Source: Elusimicrobiaceae bacterium (GTDB lineage: Bacteria > Elusimicrobiota > Elusimicrobia > Elusimicrobiales > Elusimicrobiaceae). From it: a stretch of DNA of 56,120 nucleotides. This document shows, piece after piece, positions 9,052 to 16,967 of this stretch. The stretch's first letter is position 1. Each line of letters begins with the position of its first letter. The DNA lies in the NCBI GenBank assembly GCA_017534965.1, contig JAFXVA010000002.1, positions 1-56,120 on the forward strand, read 5' to 3'. The notes below the pieces were generated by a model. That model was not told the DNA's origin. It did no database searches and was given only the letters and a program-made list of their open reading frames with translations. The translations under genes were made by a program, and so were the position numbers.

Positions 9052-9991
9052 TTTGTTTTGAAAGGGCGTATAAAGCCGCGCCCAAAGCACCAATATCTTT
9101 TTGTTTTGAAACTAAAATTTTAATATCTTTAAAAGGTCTTTTAATAACCTGTTTATCAAAAACTTCCCTCATAGCAGAAGTAAAATATTTTGAACCTTGC
9201 GCAACACCGCCTGCAAGGATAATAGCTTCCGGATTAAGTAAAAGCACGGCATCACTTAAAGCAACTGCCAAACAATACCCAAAATTATGCCAAATTTTTA
9301 AAGCATTTTTATCGCCGGCTTTTGCCGCATCGGAAAGTAATTTTATTGCAAATTCTTTTTCTTTTAATAATTTAGCTAAAACACTTTTTGGAGCAAGTTT
9401 AACAGCTTTTTCCATTTGTTTTTTAAGACCTTTTGTGCCGATATATGCTTCCAAACAACCTTTATGGCCGCAAGCGCATTTTAAGGCAGATTTAGAATAA
9501 TCTACTTTTATATGCCCAAACTCACCTGCTGAACCGCTGAATCCTTGATATAATTTACCATCAACAATAAGGCCGCAACCGACACCTGTGCCAAGCGTTA
9601 TAACCATTAGATTTTTATATTTTTTCTTAAACTCATATTCGTGAATACCCCAGGCAGCGACATTTGCATCGTTGCAGGCATAACAAGTATTGCCGGTTTC
9701 TTTTTCAAGCATATCTACAATTTTAAAATTATGCCAAGGAATATTAGGCGCAAAATGCAAAATACCTTTTGTATTATCCGTATCGCCGGCAACGCCCATA
9801 CCAATAACAAAATTATCACCTTTAAAATCTTTTTGCCATTCTTTAACTACAGAAGAAATTTCTTTAATAAAACCCTGTGCGGTTAATTTTATATTTGTAG
9901 GAATTTTGGTATTTTTTAAAATTTTTCCGTTTTGATTAATAGCTATAAACTTTACAAAAGTCCCGCCGATATCTATACCTATACTTATCAT
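9041..9991 (-). CDS. ROK-family sugar kinase, probably glucokinase
   Basis: A 316-residue ATP-dependent sugar kinase of the ROK family. The N-terminal phosphate loop DIGGTFVKF lies at residues 7-15. The sugar-binding ExGH motif appears as GEFGHIKVD, followed by the zinc-binding CACGHKGCLEAY. A second ATP loop is LAGGVAQGS. No DNA-binding domain precedes it, so it is a kinase and not a ROK repressor. Glucose is the most common substrate, but N-acetylglucosamine or mannose cannot be excluded. It overlaps xerC by 4 bases (ATGA at 9988-9991). Confidence 0.88.
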   Translation of the reverse strand: MISIGIDIGGTFVKFIAINQNGKILKNTKIPTNIKLTAQGFIKEISSVVKEWQKDFKGDNFVIGMGVAGDTDNTKGILHFAPNIPWHNFKIVDMLEKETGNTCYACNDANVAAWGIHEYEFKKKYKNLMVITLGTGVGCGLIVDGKLYQGFSGSAGEFGHIKVDYSKSALKCACGHKGCLEAYIGTKGLKKQMEKAVKLAPKSVLAKLLKEKEFAIKLLSDAAKAGDKNALKIWHNFGYCLAVALSDAVLLLNPEAIILAGGVAQGSKYFTSAMREVFDKQVIKRPFKDIKILVSKQKDIGALGAALYALSKQNEK

Positions 9992-10863
9992 TTATCCCCC
10001 TTTGGATGGGCGTGATCATAGACCTGTTTTAAATGCTCTAAGGAAACATGGGTATAAACCTGCGTAGCAGATAAACTTTTATGGCCGAGCATTTCCTGTA
10101 AACTTTTTAAATCACAGCCATTATTTAAAAGATGAGTTGCAAAAGAGTGCCTTAAACTATGCGGTGTTATTTTGTGTGCCAGATTGGCTTTTATGGCACT
10201 TTGTTTAACTATTTGGGCAAGGCCTTCACCGCTAAGGCGGGTGCCTTTAGAGCCAAGAAATAAAGGTGCATTATAAGAAGCATCCGGCCTTGTTGCAAGA
10301 TAATCACTTATACAACTTAAGGCAATATCGGTAACAGGCACTATTCTTTCCTTTGCTCCTTTACCAAAAACTCTAACCGTTCCTTGCGTAAAATTTATAT
10401 CACCAATATTAAGGCCGATAGTTTCACTCCTTCTAAGACCGCTTGAATACATAAGTTCAAGTATTGCCTGATTTCTTAAAGCAAATCTTGAAGTGCTGGG
10501 GGCCTGCATTAAATCACTTGCTTCCTTTTGGGTTAAAAATTTTGGCAGAAGTTTTTCTCTTCTTGGGGCATTAAAAAGTTTAAAAGGGTTTGCTTCAATA
10601 ATACCTCTGTTTGCAAGGAATTTAGCAAAACTTCTAAGCGAACTTATTTTACGTAGCATTGCCTGACGCGAAAGCCCTTTATTACTTTCCCACGCAAGAT
10701 AAGATCTAATATTTGCCAAAGTAAAATCTTTAATGTTAAGCAAATTTTTAAAATTCATATATCCGGCAAATTCTGCCAAATCACTACTATAAGCACGAAT
10801 AGTATGTTCTGATAAATTCCTGCTTTTGATATGAATTTTAAAATTTTCTATTTGCCTTAACAT
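9988..10863 (-). CDS. xerC: Tyrosine recombinase XerC/XerD-like
   Basis: A site-specific recombinase of 291 residues, the normal Xer size, which resolves chromosome dimers at dif. An N-terminal SAM-like domain (residues 1-90) is followed by the catalytic domain. The tetrad-type residues are visible: Arg in SSGLRRSE, Lys in FGKGAKER, His and Arg in HSLRHSFATH, His in LGHKS, and the Tyr nucleophile in QVYTHVS. It shares one base with the topA stop (TAATG at 10861-10865). Placement beside topA, dprA and comM is typical of a housekeeping Xer and not of an integrase. I cannot separate XerC from XerD by eye; no dif site was recognised. Confidence 0.9.
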   Translation of the reverse strand: MLRQIENFKIHIKSRNLSEHTIRAYSSDLAEFAGYMNFKNLLNIKDFTLANIRSYLAWESNKGLSRQAMLRKISSLRSFAKFLANRGIIEANPFKLFNAPRREKLLPKFLTQKEASDLMQAPSTSRFALRNQAILELMYSSGLRRSETIGLNIGDINFTQGTVRVFGKGAKERIVPVTDIALSCISDYLATRPDASYNAPLFLGSKGTRLSGEGLAQIVKQSAIKANLAHKITPHSLRHSFATHLLNNGCDLKSLQEMLGHKSLSATQVYTHVSLEHLKQVYDHAHPKGDK

Positions 10864-13172
10864 TATTTTTTATTTTCTCTGGCTTCTCTTATTTTTTGGG
10901 CTTCTTCGGGTGTAATTTGCACTATATTTTTGCATTTTGGATAACCGCTGCAGCCCAAAAATTCACCTTTGGCACTTTTTCTAAGAACTAAAGGTTTACC
11001 GCATTTTTCGCACTTTCTGCCAGAATCAATTGGACCGGAAGAAGCAATTTTATTGCCTTGTTCATCAATAGAATAGGTATTGCGACATTTTGGATAAGCA
11101 CTGCAAGCCATAAAACGACCGCGTTTGCCGTTTCTAATTACCATAGGACTTCCGCATTTTTCGCACTTTTCACTTGTCTGTTCTACAGAAGTATTTGCAC
11201 CGCTTAAACTCTTTTTGCCTTTACAAGTAGGATAATTGGCACAGGTTAAAAATTTACCGAAACGGCTTTGACGCTCAAGCATAGGTCCGCCGCAGAGTGG
11301 GCAAGTTTCGCCTTCAACGGCTTTAGGTGCGGGCTTTTTCATATTCTGTGCAGCATTAGCAAGGTCTTTTACAAAACCTTCGTGGAATTTGCTAATAACA
11401 TTAACCCAACCTTTAGAACCTTCGGCGATATCATCCAAAGTTTCTTCTACACCTGCCGTATAGGAAAGGTCCATAATATCTTTGAAAAATTCTTTTAATT
11501 GCTCGGTAACAACTATACCAAGGTCCGTTGCCACAAGTTTATTTGTTTTTGGTTGCTTGGCAACATATTTTCTATACATAATAGTTTTAATCGTAGGTGC
11601 ATAAGTAGAAGGTCTGCCAATGCCGTGTTTTTCCAAAGTCTTAATTAAACTTGCTTCATTATAGCAAGGAGGCGGAGTTGTTTTGTGTTCTTTTGTTTGT
11701 ATATCAAGAAGATTTAAAGTGTCGCCTTCTTCCATACTCGGCAAAAGAGCATCCTGTTTTTCTTCATCATTATTTTCCTCTTCCGGTTCATCTTGATAAA
11801 CAGATAAATACCCGTTAAATTTAATTGTTCTGCCGTTTGCTCTTAAAAGGCATTTATCGGCACCACCGGCAGAAATATCAATAGTTATAGTATTAAAAAC
11901 GGCTTCTGCCATTTGGGATGCAACAAATCTAAGCCAAATTAATTCATAAAGTTTAAATTGTTCCGGCGTAAGATATTTTTTAATATCTTGCGGGGTTTTG
12001 TTTACATCTGTCGGGTGGATGGCCTCGTGGGCTTCTTGCGCGCCTTTAACTTTGCTCTTATATACAGGCGGCTTTGCAGGAGCATACTCTGCCCCGTATT
12101 TTTCTTTAATAAAAGCACTTGTTTGGGTTTGAAGTTGCGTTGAAACATTGAAAGAGTCCGTTCTCATATAAGTTATAAGACCGGTTATCTGGCCCGCAAT
12201 TTCCACACCTTCATATAAACTTTGTGCTACCGACATTGTTTTTTGAGAAGAAAAACCAAGTTTATTATAAGCATCCTGTTGCATAGAACTGGTGATAAAA
12301 GGCGGTTTTGGTTTTTGTTTAACTTCCTTCTTTTCTATCTTTTCTACTTTTATCGGGCCTTGCCTTAAAACAGCGTTAAGGGCGGCCAAACTTTCATTTG
12401 AATCAAAAATTGTATTTTTAACTTTATAATCTTCGGCAAATAATTTATAGGTTGTGGTTCTTTCCACATTTTTGCCTTCCCATTTATAAGCACGGGCAAG
12501 GAAAGTTGGTTTTTCATTTGGTTTTTCAAGTTTAACTTTTAAAGACCAATAAGGTTGTTCTTTAAAGTTTTCAATTTCTTTTGCACGTTCTGCAAGCAAG
12601 CGAACTGCTACTGATTGCACGCGGCCGGCACTAAGTCCGCTTGTAATTTTACGCCACAAAAGCGGAGAAAGTTTATAACCAACAAGTCTATCTAAAACAC
12701 GGCGCGCTTGCTGGGCATCAACTAAATTATGGTCGATACCTCTTGCGTGGGCAAAAGAATCTTTAACTGCGGTTGGGGTAATTTCGTGAAAGAAAATTCT
12801 TTTTGTATTTTCCGGTTTTAATTTTAAAAGTTCCTGTAAATGCCAGGCAATAGCTTCCCCTTCTCTATCAGGGTCGGTAGCAAGGTAAACTTCGCTTACC
12901 TTTTTTAAAGCATCTTTCAAATCTGCAATAATGCGCGGTTTACCGCTTACTACATAAGTAGGGGCAAAATTATTTTTTTCATCAACGCCAATTTCTTTTG
13001 AAGGCAAATCTCTAACGTGGCCAAAAGAACTGCGCACAATAAAATTGGGGCCAAGAATCTTACTTATGGTTTTTTGTTTTGTGGGAGATTCCACAATCAC
13101 CAGAGCTTTGCCTGTTGGCTTTGTAGCTGTCTTAGCAGCTGTTTTTGTAGATGTTTTTGCATTTGTAGCCAT
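10863..13172 (-). CDS. topA: DNA topoisomerase I
   Basis: Type IA topoisomerase that relaxes negative supercoils. After a Lys/Thr/Ala-rich tail (residues 1-22), the Toprim domain starts ALVIVESPTKQKTISKIL. It carries the acidic triad in ATDPDREGEAIAWH near residue 100. The active-site Tyr is in GLITYMRTDS near residue 335. Three C-terminal four-cysteine zinc ribbons follow, starting CPLCGGPM, CEKCGSPM and CEKCGKPL. The length of 769 residues is typical. It starts 14 bases past the detached dprA C-terminal frame, continuing the common dprA-topA order. Confidence 0.96.
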   Translation of the reverse strand: MATNAKTSTKTAAKTATKPTGKALVIVESPTKQKTISKILGPNFIVRSSFGHVRDLPSKEIGVDEKNNFAPTYVVSGKPRIIADLKDALKKVSEVYLATDPDREGEAIAWHLQELLKLKPENTKRIFFHEITPTAVKDSFAHARGIDHNLVDAQQARRVLDRLVGYKLSPLLWRKITSGLSAGRVQSVAVRLLAERAKEIENFKEQPYWSLKVKLEKPNEKPTFLARAYKWEGKNVERTTTYKLFAEDYKVKNTIFDSNESLAALNAVLRQGPIKVEKIEKKEVKQKPKPPFITSSMQQDAYNKLGFSSQKTMSVAQSLYEGVEIAGQITGLITYMRTDSFNVSTQLQTQTSAFIKEKYGAEYAPAKPPVYKSKVKGAQEAHEAIHPTDVNKTPQDIKKYLTPEQFKLYELIWLRFVASQMAEAVFNTITIDISAGGADKCLLRANGRTIKFNGYLSVYQDEPEEENNDEEKQDALLPSMEEGDTLNLLDIQTKEHKTTPPPCYNEASLIKTLEKHGIGRPSTYAPTIKTIMYRKYVAKQPKTNKLVATDLGIVVTEQLKEFFKDIMDLSYTAGVEETLDDIAEGSKGWVNVISKFHEGFVKDLANAAQNMKKPAPKAVEGETCPLCGGPMLERQSRFGKFLTCANYPTCKGKKSLSGANTSVEQTSEKCEKCGSPMVIRNGKRGRFMACSAYPKCRNTYSIDEQGNKIASSGPIDSGRKCEKCGKPLVLRKSAKGEFLGCSGYPKCKNIVQITPEEAQKIREARENKK

Positions 13173-13186
13173 ATCTTTTATCTTCC

Positions 13187-13471
13187 TTAATTAAATTTAC
13201 TGCGGCTATATTTGCCGTCTGTGCAGATGATTACACCTGCAACTTCTAAACTAAATAAAACTGCACTTAACTCCGTTATATCCAAATCTGCTTCTAGCGA
13301 AAGTTCATCAATATTTTTAGAACCCTCGCCAATTAAATCAACAATTTTTTGTTCCTGCTCTGTTAAGGGCTCACTTGGGGCCTTACTTTCATTATAGAGT
13401 TTTTTTACCTTAAGGCCAAATTTTTTTGTGCTGGGGATAGCATCAATTATATCTTTTGCCGATAGAACCAT
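13187..13471 (-). CDS. Detached C-terminal winged-helix part of DprA
   Basis: A 94-residue frame in exactly the same reading frame as the upstream dprA part and separated from it by one TAA codon plus six sense codons. Reading through the TAA gives NK, stop, IKEGAG, MVLSAKDII, which matches the usual DprA continuation NK(L)IKEGA..V.SA.DI. Residues 35-94 resemble the C-terminal winged helix of DprA (EQKIVDLIGEGSKNIDELS). It could be translated on its own from the ATG at 13471, since a GGA-rich stretch lies upstream. Otherwise it is only made by read-through, or it is dead coding sequence. Confidence 0.75.
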   Translation of the reverse strand: MVLSAKDIIDAIPSTKKFGLKVKKLYNESKAPSEPLTEQEQKIVDLIGEGSKNIDELSLEADLDITELSAVLFSLEVAGVIICTDGKYSRSKFN

Positions 13472-13489
13472 ACCCGCCCCTTCCTTAAT

Positions 13490-14305
13490 TTATTTATTTG
13501 GTCCGCCGGAGGTTGGGCTGTCAATCGGACCGGGAACAGCCATAACATCAAGCCCTTGGTCAAGGGCCATTTTTGCTGTTATTAAAGCGCCGCTTTTAAC
13601 TTCGCCTTCTACTACTACAACTAAATCCGAAAGCCCTGCAATAAGGCGGTTTCTTCTTGGAAAATGGTGCGCTAAAGGCGGAGCGTCAAAAGGAAGTTCA
13701 GAAATTATTGCACCGCCAGTATCTAAAATTGCTCTTGCAAGTTCGCGGTTTTCAGCCGGATAGCAACGCCCTATACCTGTGCCGATTAAAGCCCAAGTTG
13801 CACTTTGATTTTTAACTGCTTCAGCGTGAACAACACTATCAATGCCGCGCGCAAGTCCGCTTACTAAAACAATTTCGCTTTGCGCAAGATCCCCTGCAAG
13901 TTGCGTAGCAGCGCGCCTGCCGTAAGGTGATATTTTGCGTGTCCCGACCATACCGACAGAAGCTCTCTCACTATCGTTCAAATCACCGCGGACATAAATT
14001 AAAATTGGGGCTTCCTTAATTTCGGTTAATCTTTTAGGAAAATCCTCTTCGCCGTTAAATAAAATCTTACCGCCGACTTTTTCTGTTTTTTCTATTTCTT
14101 TTTCAGCGTCAAGCATAGCGCAAGATTTTAAAAAATTCTCCGCACTTTCAAGTGAAATTTTACCTTCTTTACTAATAGTCTTAGCATCTTGTTTTAAAAG
14201 TTCGCAAGCACTGCCGAAAATTTCTATCATTTGCATAAGCCAATCGGCGCGCAAATAACTAAAAGAGTTAACTTTTATACGGGCAAGTTGTTCTTCAAAT
14301 CTCAT
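13490..14305 (-). CDS. dprA: DprA, DNA-processing protein (cut short by in-frame TAA)
   Basis: DprA binds incoming single-stranded DNA during transformation and loads RecA. The frame encodes an N-terminal helical region (residues 1-75) and the full Rossmann fold. Family signatures are MVGTRKISPYGRR, SGLARGIDSVVH, AVPGPIDSPTSGGPN and the ALITAKMALDQG helix. It stops at residue 271, right after GGPNK, exactly where family members continue with (L)IKEGA. The missing C-terminal part lies immediately downstream in the same frame. The likely cause is a TTA-to-TAA change at 13490-13492, or a sequencing error. It overlaps comM by 4 bases. The Rossmann core looks intact, so function may be partly kept. 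Confidence 0.88.
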   Translation of the reverse strand: MRFEEQLARIKVNSFSYLRADWLMQMIEIFGSACELLKQDAKTISKEGKISLESAENFLKSCAMLDAEKEIEKTEKVGGKILFNGEEDFPKRLTEIKEAPILIYVRGDLNDSERASVGMVGTRKISPYGRRAATQLAGDLAQSEIVLVSGLARGIDSVVHAEAVKNQSATWALIGTGIGRCYPAENRELARAILDTGGAIISELPFDAPPLAHHFPRRNRLIAGLSDLVVVVEGEVKSGALITAKMALDQGLDVMAVPGPIDSPTSGGPNK

Positions 14306-15843
14306 ATATCTCTAACCCCTTTTCTGTCTAAAGGTCTATATTGAAAAACTTCCATAAGATGCTCTCTTTTAATATCTTTAGAACCCTCTAAATCTGCAAT
14401 AGTGCGCGCTGTTTTTAAAATTTTATCAAGACTTCTGGCCGAAAGGCCAAGTTTCTTCATAGCAAGTTCCAAAACTTGTGCGCCGTCTTTTGGTAAAGCA
14501 CAAAATTCTTTTATCTGAGCAACACTCATAAAAGCATTTGCCGTTGTGGCAGTTCCTTTAAAACGCTCTTTTTGGATTTTTCTGGCTGCTATAACTTTTT
14601 CTCTGATTTCTTTACTTGTCGGGCCTTGGGCCTTTTTTTCCCAATCGCTAAAATTAACAGGCAAAAGATTAACCGTTAAATCAATTCTATCTAAAAGCGG
14701 ACCTGAGATTTTTGCTTTATAGCGACTAATTTGAACAGGCGTACAATTACACACTTTAACATTATGCCCGTGATAGCCGCAAGGGCAAGGATTCATTGCG
14801 GCAATAAGTGTAAATTTAGCAGGAAAAGTCAAAGTTTCTTTTGCTCTTGCTATTGTCACTTTAAAAGTTTCCAAAGGTTCTCTTAAGACTTCAAGCGAAG
14901 TTCTTGAAAACTCGGCAAATTCATCTAAAAACAAAACGCCGTTATGGGCAAGACTGACTTCTCCCGGTCTTGGATTTTGCCCCCCACCTACCAAAGCAAT
15001 ATTTGAAATTGTGTGGTGCGGATCTCTAAAAGGTCTTTGAAAATTACCTTTTCTTTTATTTAAAAGACCGCAGACAGAATAAATCTGCAAAATTTCAAGC
15101 ATTTCATCTTTTTCAAGCGGTGGCAAAATAGTTGCAAATCTTTTTGCAAGCATACTTTTGCCTGTTCCGGGCGGTCCCATCATTAAAACATTATGACCGC
15201 CAGCTGCGGCAATTTCAAGTGCCCTTTTAGCTAAAGTTTGGCCTTTAACTTCACTAAAATCTTCTGTGTAAACTTCTTGTAAAGTCAGTTTTTCTTCTGT
15301 TTCTGTTTGCTCTTGTTCAAAAGGGGTTTTCTCTTCAAGTAAATCAACAACTTGCCTTAAATTTTGCGCACTGAAACAAGCCATAGAAGCATATTTTGCT
15401 TCTTCTAAATTATCTTTAGAAATAACGGCCTTTTTCTTGCCTTTACGATCTAAAGCAATAAGCATAGGCAAAACGCCCGCACAGCCGTGCACTTTGCCCG
15501 TTAAGCCAAGAGAACCGATAAAAACATAGTGTTTTAAATTTTCTATTGCTCTGTCAGATAATTGACCGCTTGCGCCCAAAATACCAAGAGCAATAGGTAA
15601 ATCAAAATGAGTTCCGGATTTTTTAATTTCGGCAGGCACTAAATTTATTGTTATTTTTTTTACGGGAGAATCAAACCCGCTGTTTCTTATAGCAGCAAGA
15701 ACTCTATCTTTAGCTTCTTTTACTTCTTGGTCCGGCAAGCCAACTAAAGTTAAAGAAGGCATACCGGCAGCTATATCAACTTCAACCTTAACAATATAAC
15801 CTTCTATCCCTTTTAAACAAGCCGAAGTAAGTGAACAAAGCAT
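14302..15843 (-). CDS. comM: ComM/YifB-type Mg-chelatase-like AAA+ ATPase
   Basis: A hexameric helicase-like ATPase that promotes branch migration of transformed DNA in species where it has been studied. The N-terminal Lon-like domain (VGLPDQEVKEAKDRVLAAIRN, residues 1-170) is followed by the AAA+ core. That core has Walker A GPPGTGKSMLAKR, a DEFAEF Walker B and the Cys-rich AAMNPCPCGYHG block, plus the C-terminal QISRYKAKISGPLLDRIDL with its Arg finger region. The length of 513 residues is normal. It is followed by dprA with an ATGA overlap, a functional pairing for natural transformation. One base separates it from the lipoprotein gene before it. Confidence 0.93.
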   Translation of the reverse strand: MLCSLTSACLKGIEGYIVKVEVDIAAGMPSLTLVGLPDQEVKEAKDRVLAAIRNSGFDSPVKKITINLVPAEIKKSGTHFDLPIALGILGASGQLSDRAIENLKHYVFIGSLGLTGKVHGCAGVLPMLIALDRKGKKKAVISKDNLEEAKYASMACFSAQNLRQVVDLLEEKTPFEQEQTETEEKLTLQEVYTEDFSEVKGQTLAKRALEIAAAGGHNVLMMGPPGTGKSMLAKRFATILPPLEKDEMLEILQIYSVCGLLNKRKGNFQRPFRDPHHTISNIALVGGGQNPRPGEVSLAHNGVLFLDEFAEFSRTSLEVLREPLETFKVTIARAKETLTFPAKFTLIAAMNPCPCGYHGHNVKVCNCTPVQISRYKAKISGPLLDRIDLTVNLLPVNFSDWEKKAQGPTSKEIREKVIAARKIQKERFKGTATTANAFMSVAQIKEFCALPKDGAQVLELAMKKLGLSARSLDKILKTARTIADLEGSKDIKREHLMEVFQYRPLDRKGVRDI

Positions 15844-15844
15844 A

Positions 15845-16948
15845 TTAGATAAAAACCATCTCTACTGCATCAGGAGTAGTATTTAAAATAGTAAAGTTAT
15901 TATAATATTTTCTAATAATCTTTGCGGAAAATTCTTCCGAAGTAGCGACATTGGCCTGAACATCAAAAGTAGCATTGGAATTTACATATTTAACTAAGAC
16001 AAAATCTTCCACTTCTTTTAATTCTCTTAAAATTGTTTGCAATTTTTCAAGCCGTTGAATAGTGTTAACATCTTTTATTATAAACTTAAAAGTTTTTGCA
16101 CTGTTAATAGAAGCATTTATCGGCTCAATTAATTCTTTAGCAGCTTCAAAGCAGGCATTACCTAAAGCTTTTTGATAAGCCATTGTTTCATCCGCATCAA
16201 GACCGCTTGCACTTTGAGAGTTTTGTTCAATTACTTTATAATTATTTGTGCCAAGGGCAATAATATTTGCTTTTGCTCTTACTGGTTTAAATGTGGTGGA
16301 AAGTTGAGCAGCACTTTCAATATTATTTGCCGAATCATCGGCAATAACAGCAAAACGGACCCCTTCCTTTTTGGCTTTATCAACAATAGTTGTATTATTT
16401 TCTATATTATTTTGGCTCAAATTACCGCCATCAATTAAAGTATAGGGCTGGTTTTTAAAGGCCTTATAAATACCCTGTTTACAATATTGATTTAAAGAAA
16501 CTTCCTCTTTTTCCATTTCTCTTGTTGCAATAAAAATATTAGTTTTTTTGACATAAGAAGAATCTTGTAAATTCTTAATTTTAGTAGCGAGGTTACTTAC
16601 CAAAATCATCACCCGGGCTTCAAGGATATAATTTTCCCCTCTTTGCTCGCCATGTTTGGTATAGGCCTTTCTAATATAATTATCCGGTTTAGATAAAATT
16701 TCATCTTGAATATTCTTTGGATATTCCATATTGCTGTTAGAAGATAAAAAGACATCAACCGCTTTCTTTAAAGCATCTTGCTTGGCAAGTTTAAAGGCCT
16801 CTTTCTTCATACCGGAAATATCTTTTGCATTATAAGCAACTTCGGCCTTGCCGATAACATACTCCCCTTCGCCTTTTGGGCCAAGATTCATCCTTTGGCA
16901 AGCACCTATAAGTAAACTTGCAATTATTAAAAAAGATAACTTTTTCAT
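15845..16948 (-). CDS. Lipoprotein, possibly FlgT/LPP20-like
   Basis: A 367-residue protein with a clear lipoprotein signal, MKKLSFLIIASLLIGAC, with lipidation expected at the Cys. Residues 30-110 (a region with AYNAKDISGMKKEAFKLAKQ) look like the N-terminal fold of FlgT/LPP20-type envelope proteins, where a conserved helix of Ala and Lys precedes a strand. The middle part (residues 135-260) has alternating strands and helices like a TolB-N or FlgT middle domain. This is a weak, pattern-based match. The start at 16948 is chosen for the signal peptide and the AGAGG box upstream. It sits 19 bases after the DnaA-domain gene and 1 base before comM. The true function is unknown. Confidence 0.6.
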   Translation of the reverse strand: MKKLSFLIIASLLIGACQRMNLGPKGEGEYVIGKAEVAYNAKDISGMKKEAFKLAKQDALKKAVDVFLSSNSNMEYPKNIQDEILSKPDNYIRKAYTKHGEQRGENYILEARVMILVSNLATKIKNLQDSSYVKKTNIFIATREMEKEEVSLNQYCKQGIYKAFKNQPYTLIDGGNLSQNNIENNTTIVDKAKKEGVRFAVIADDSANNIESAAQLSTTFKPVRAKANIIALGTNNYKVIEQNSQSASGLDADETMAYQKALGNACFEAAKELIEPINASINSAKTFKFIIKDVNTIQRLEKLQTILRELKEVEDFVLVKYVNSNATFDVQANVATSEEFSAKIIRKYYNNFTILNTTPDAVEMVFI

Positions 16949-16967
16949 AAAACCTCTTTTCTGTATT

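Noticed and set aside
9988-10863. Tyrosine recombinase as an integrase of a mobile element
   Set aside because: Size, motifs and position in a housekeeping run next to topA fit Xer. No att-like repeats or phage genes are nearby.
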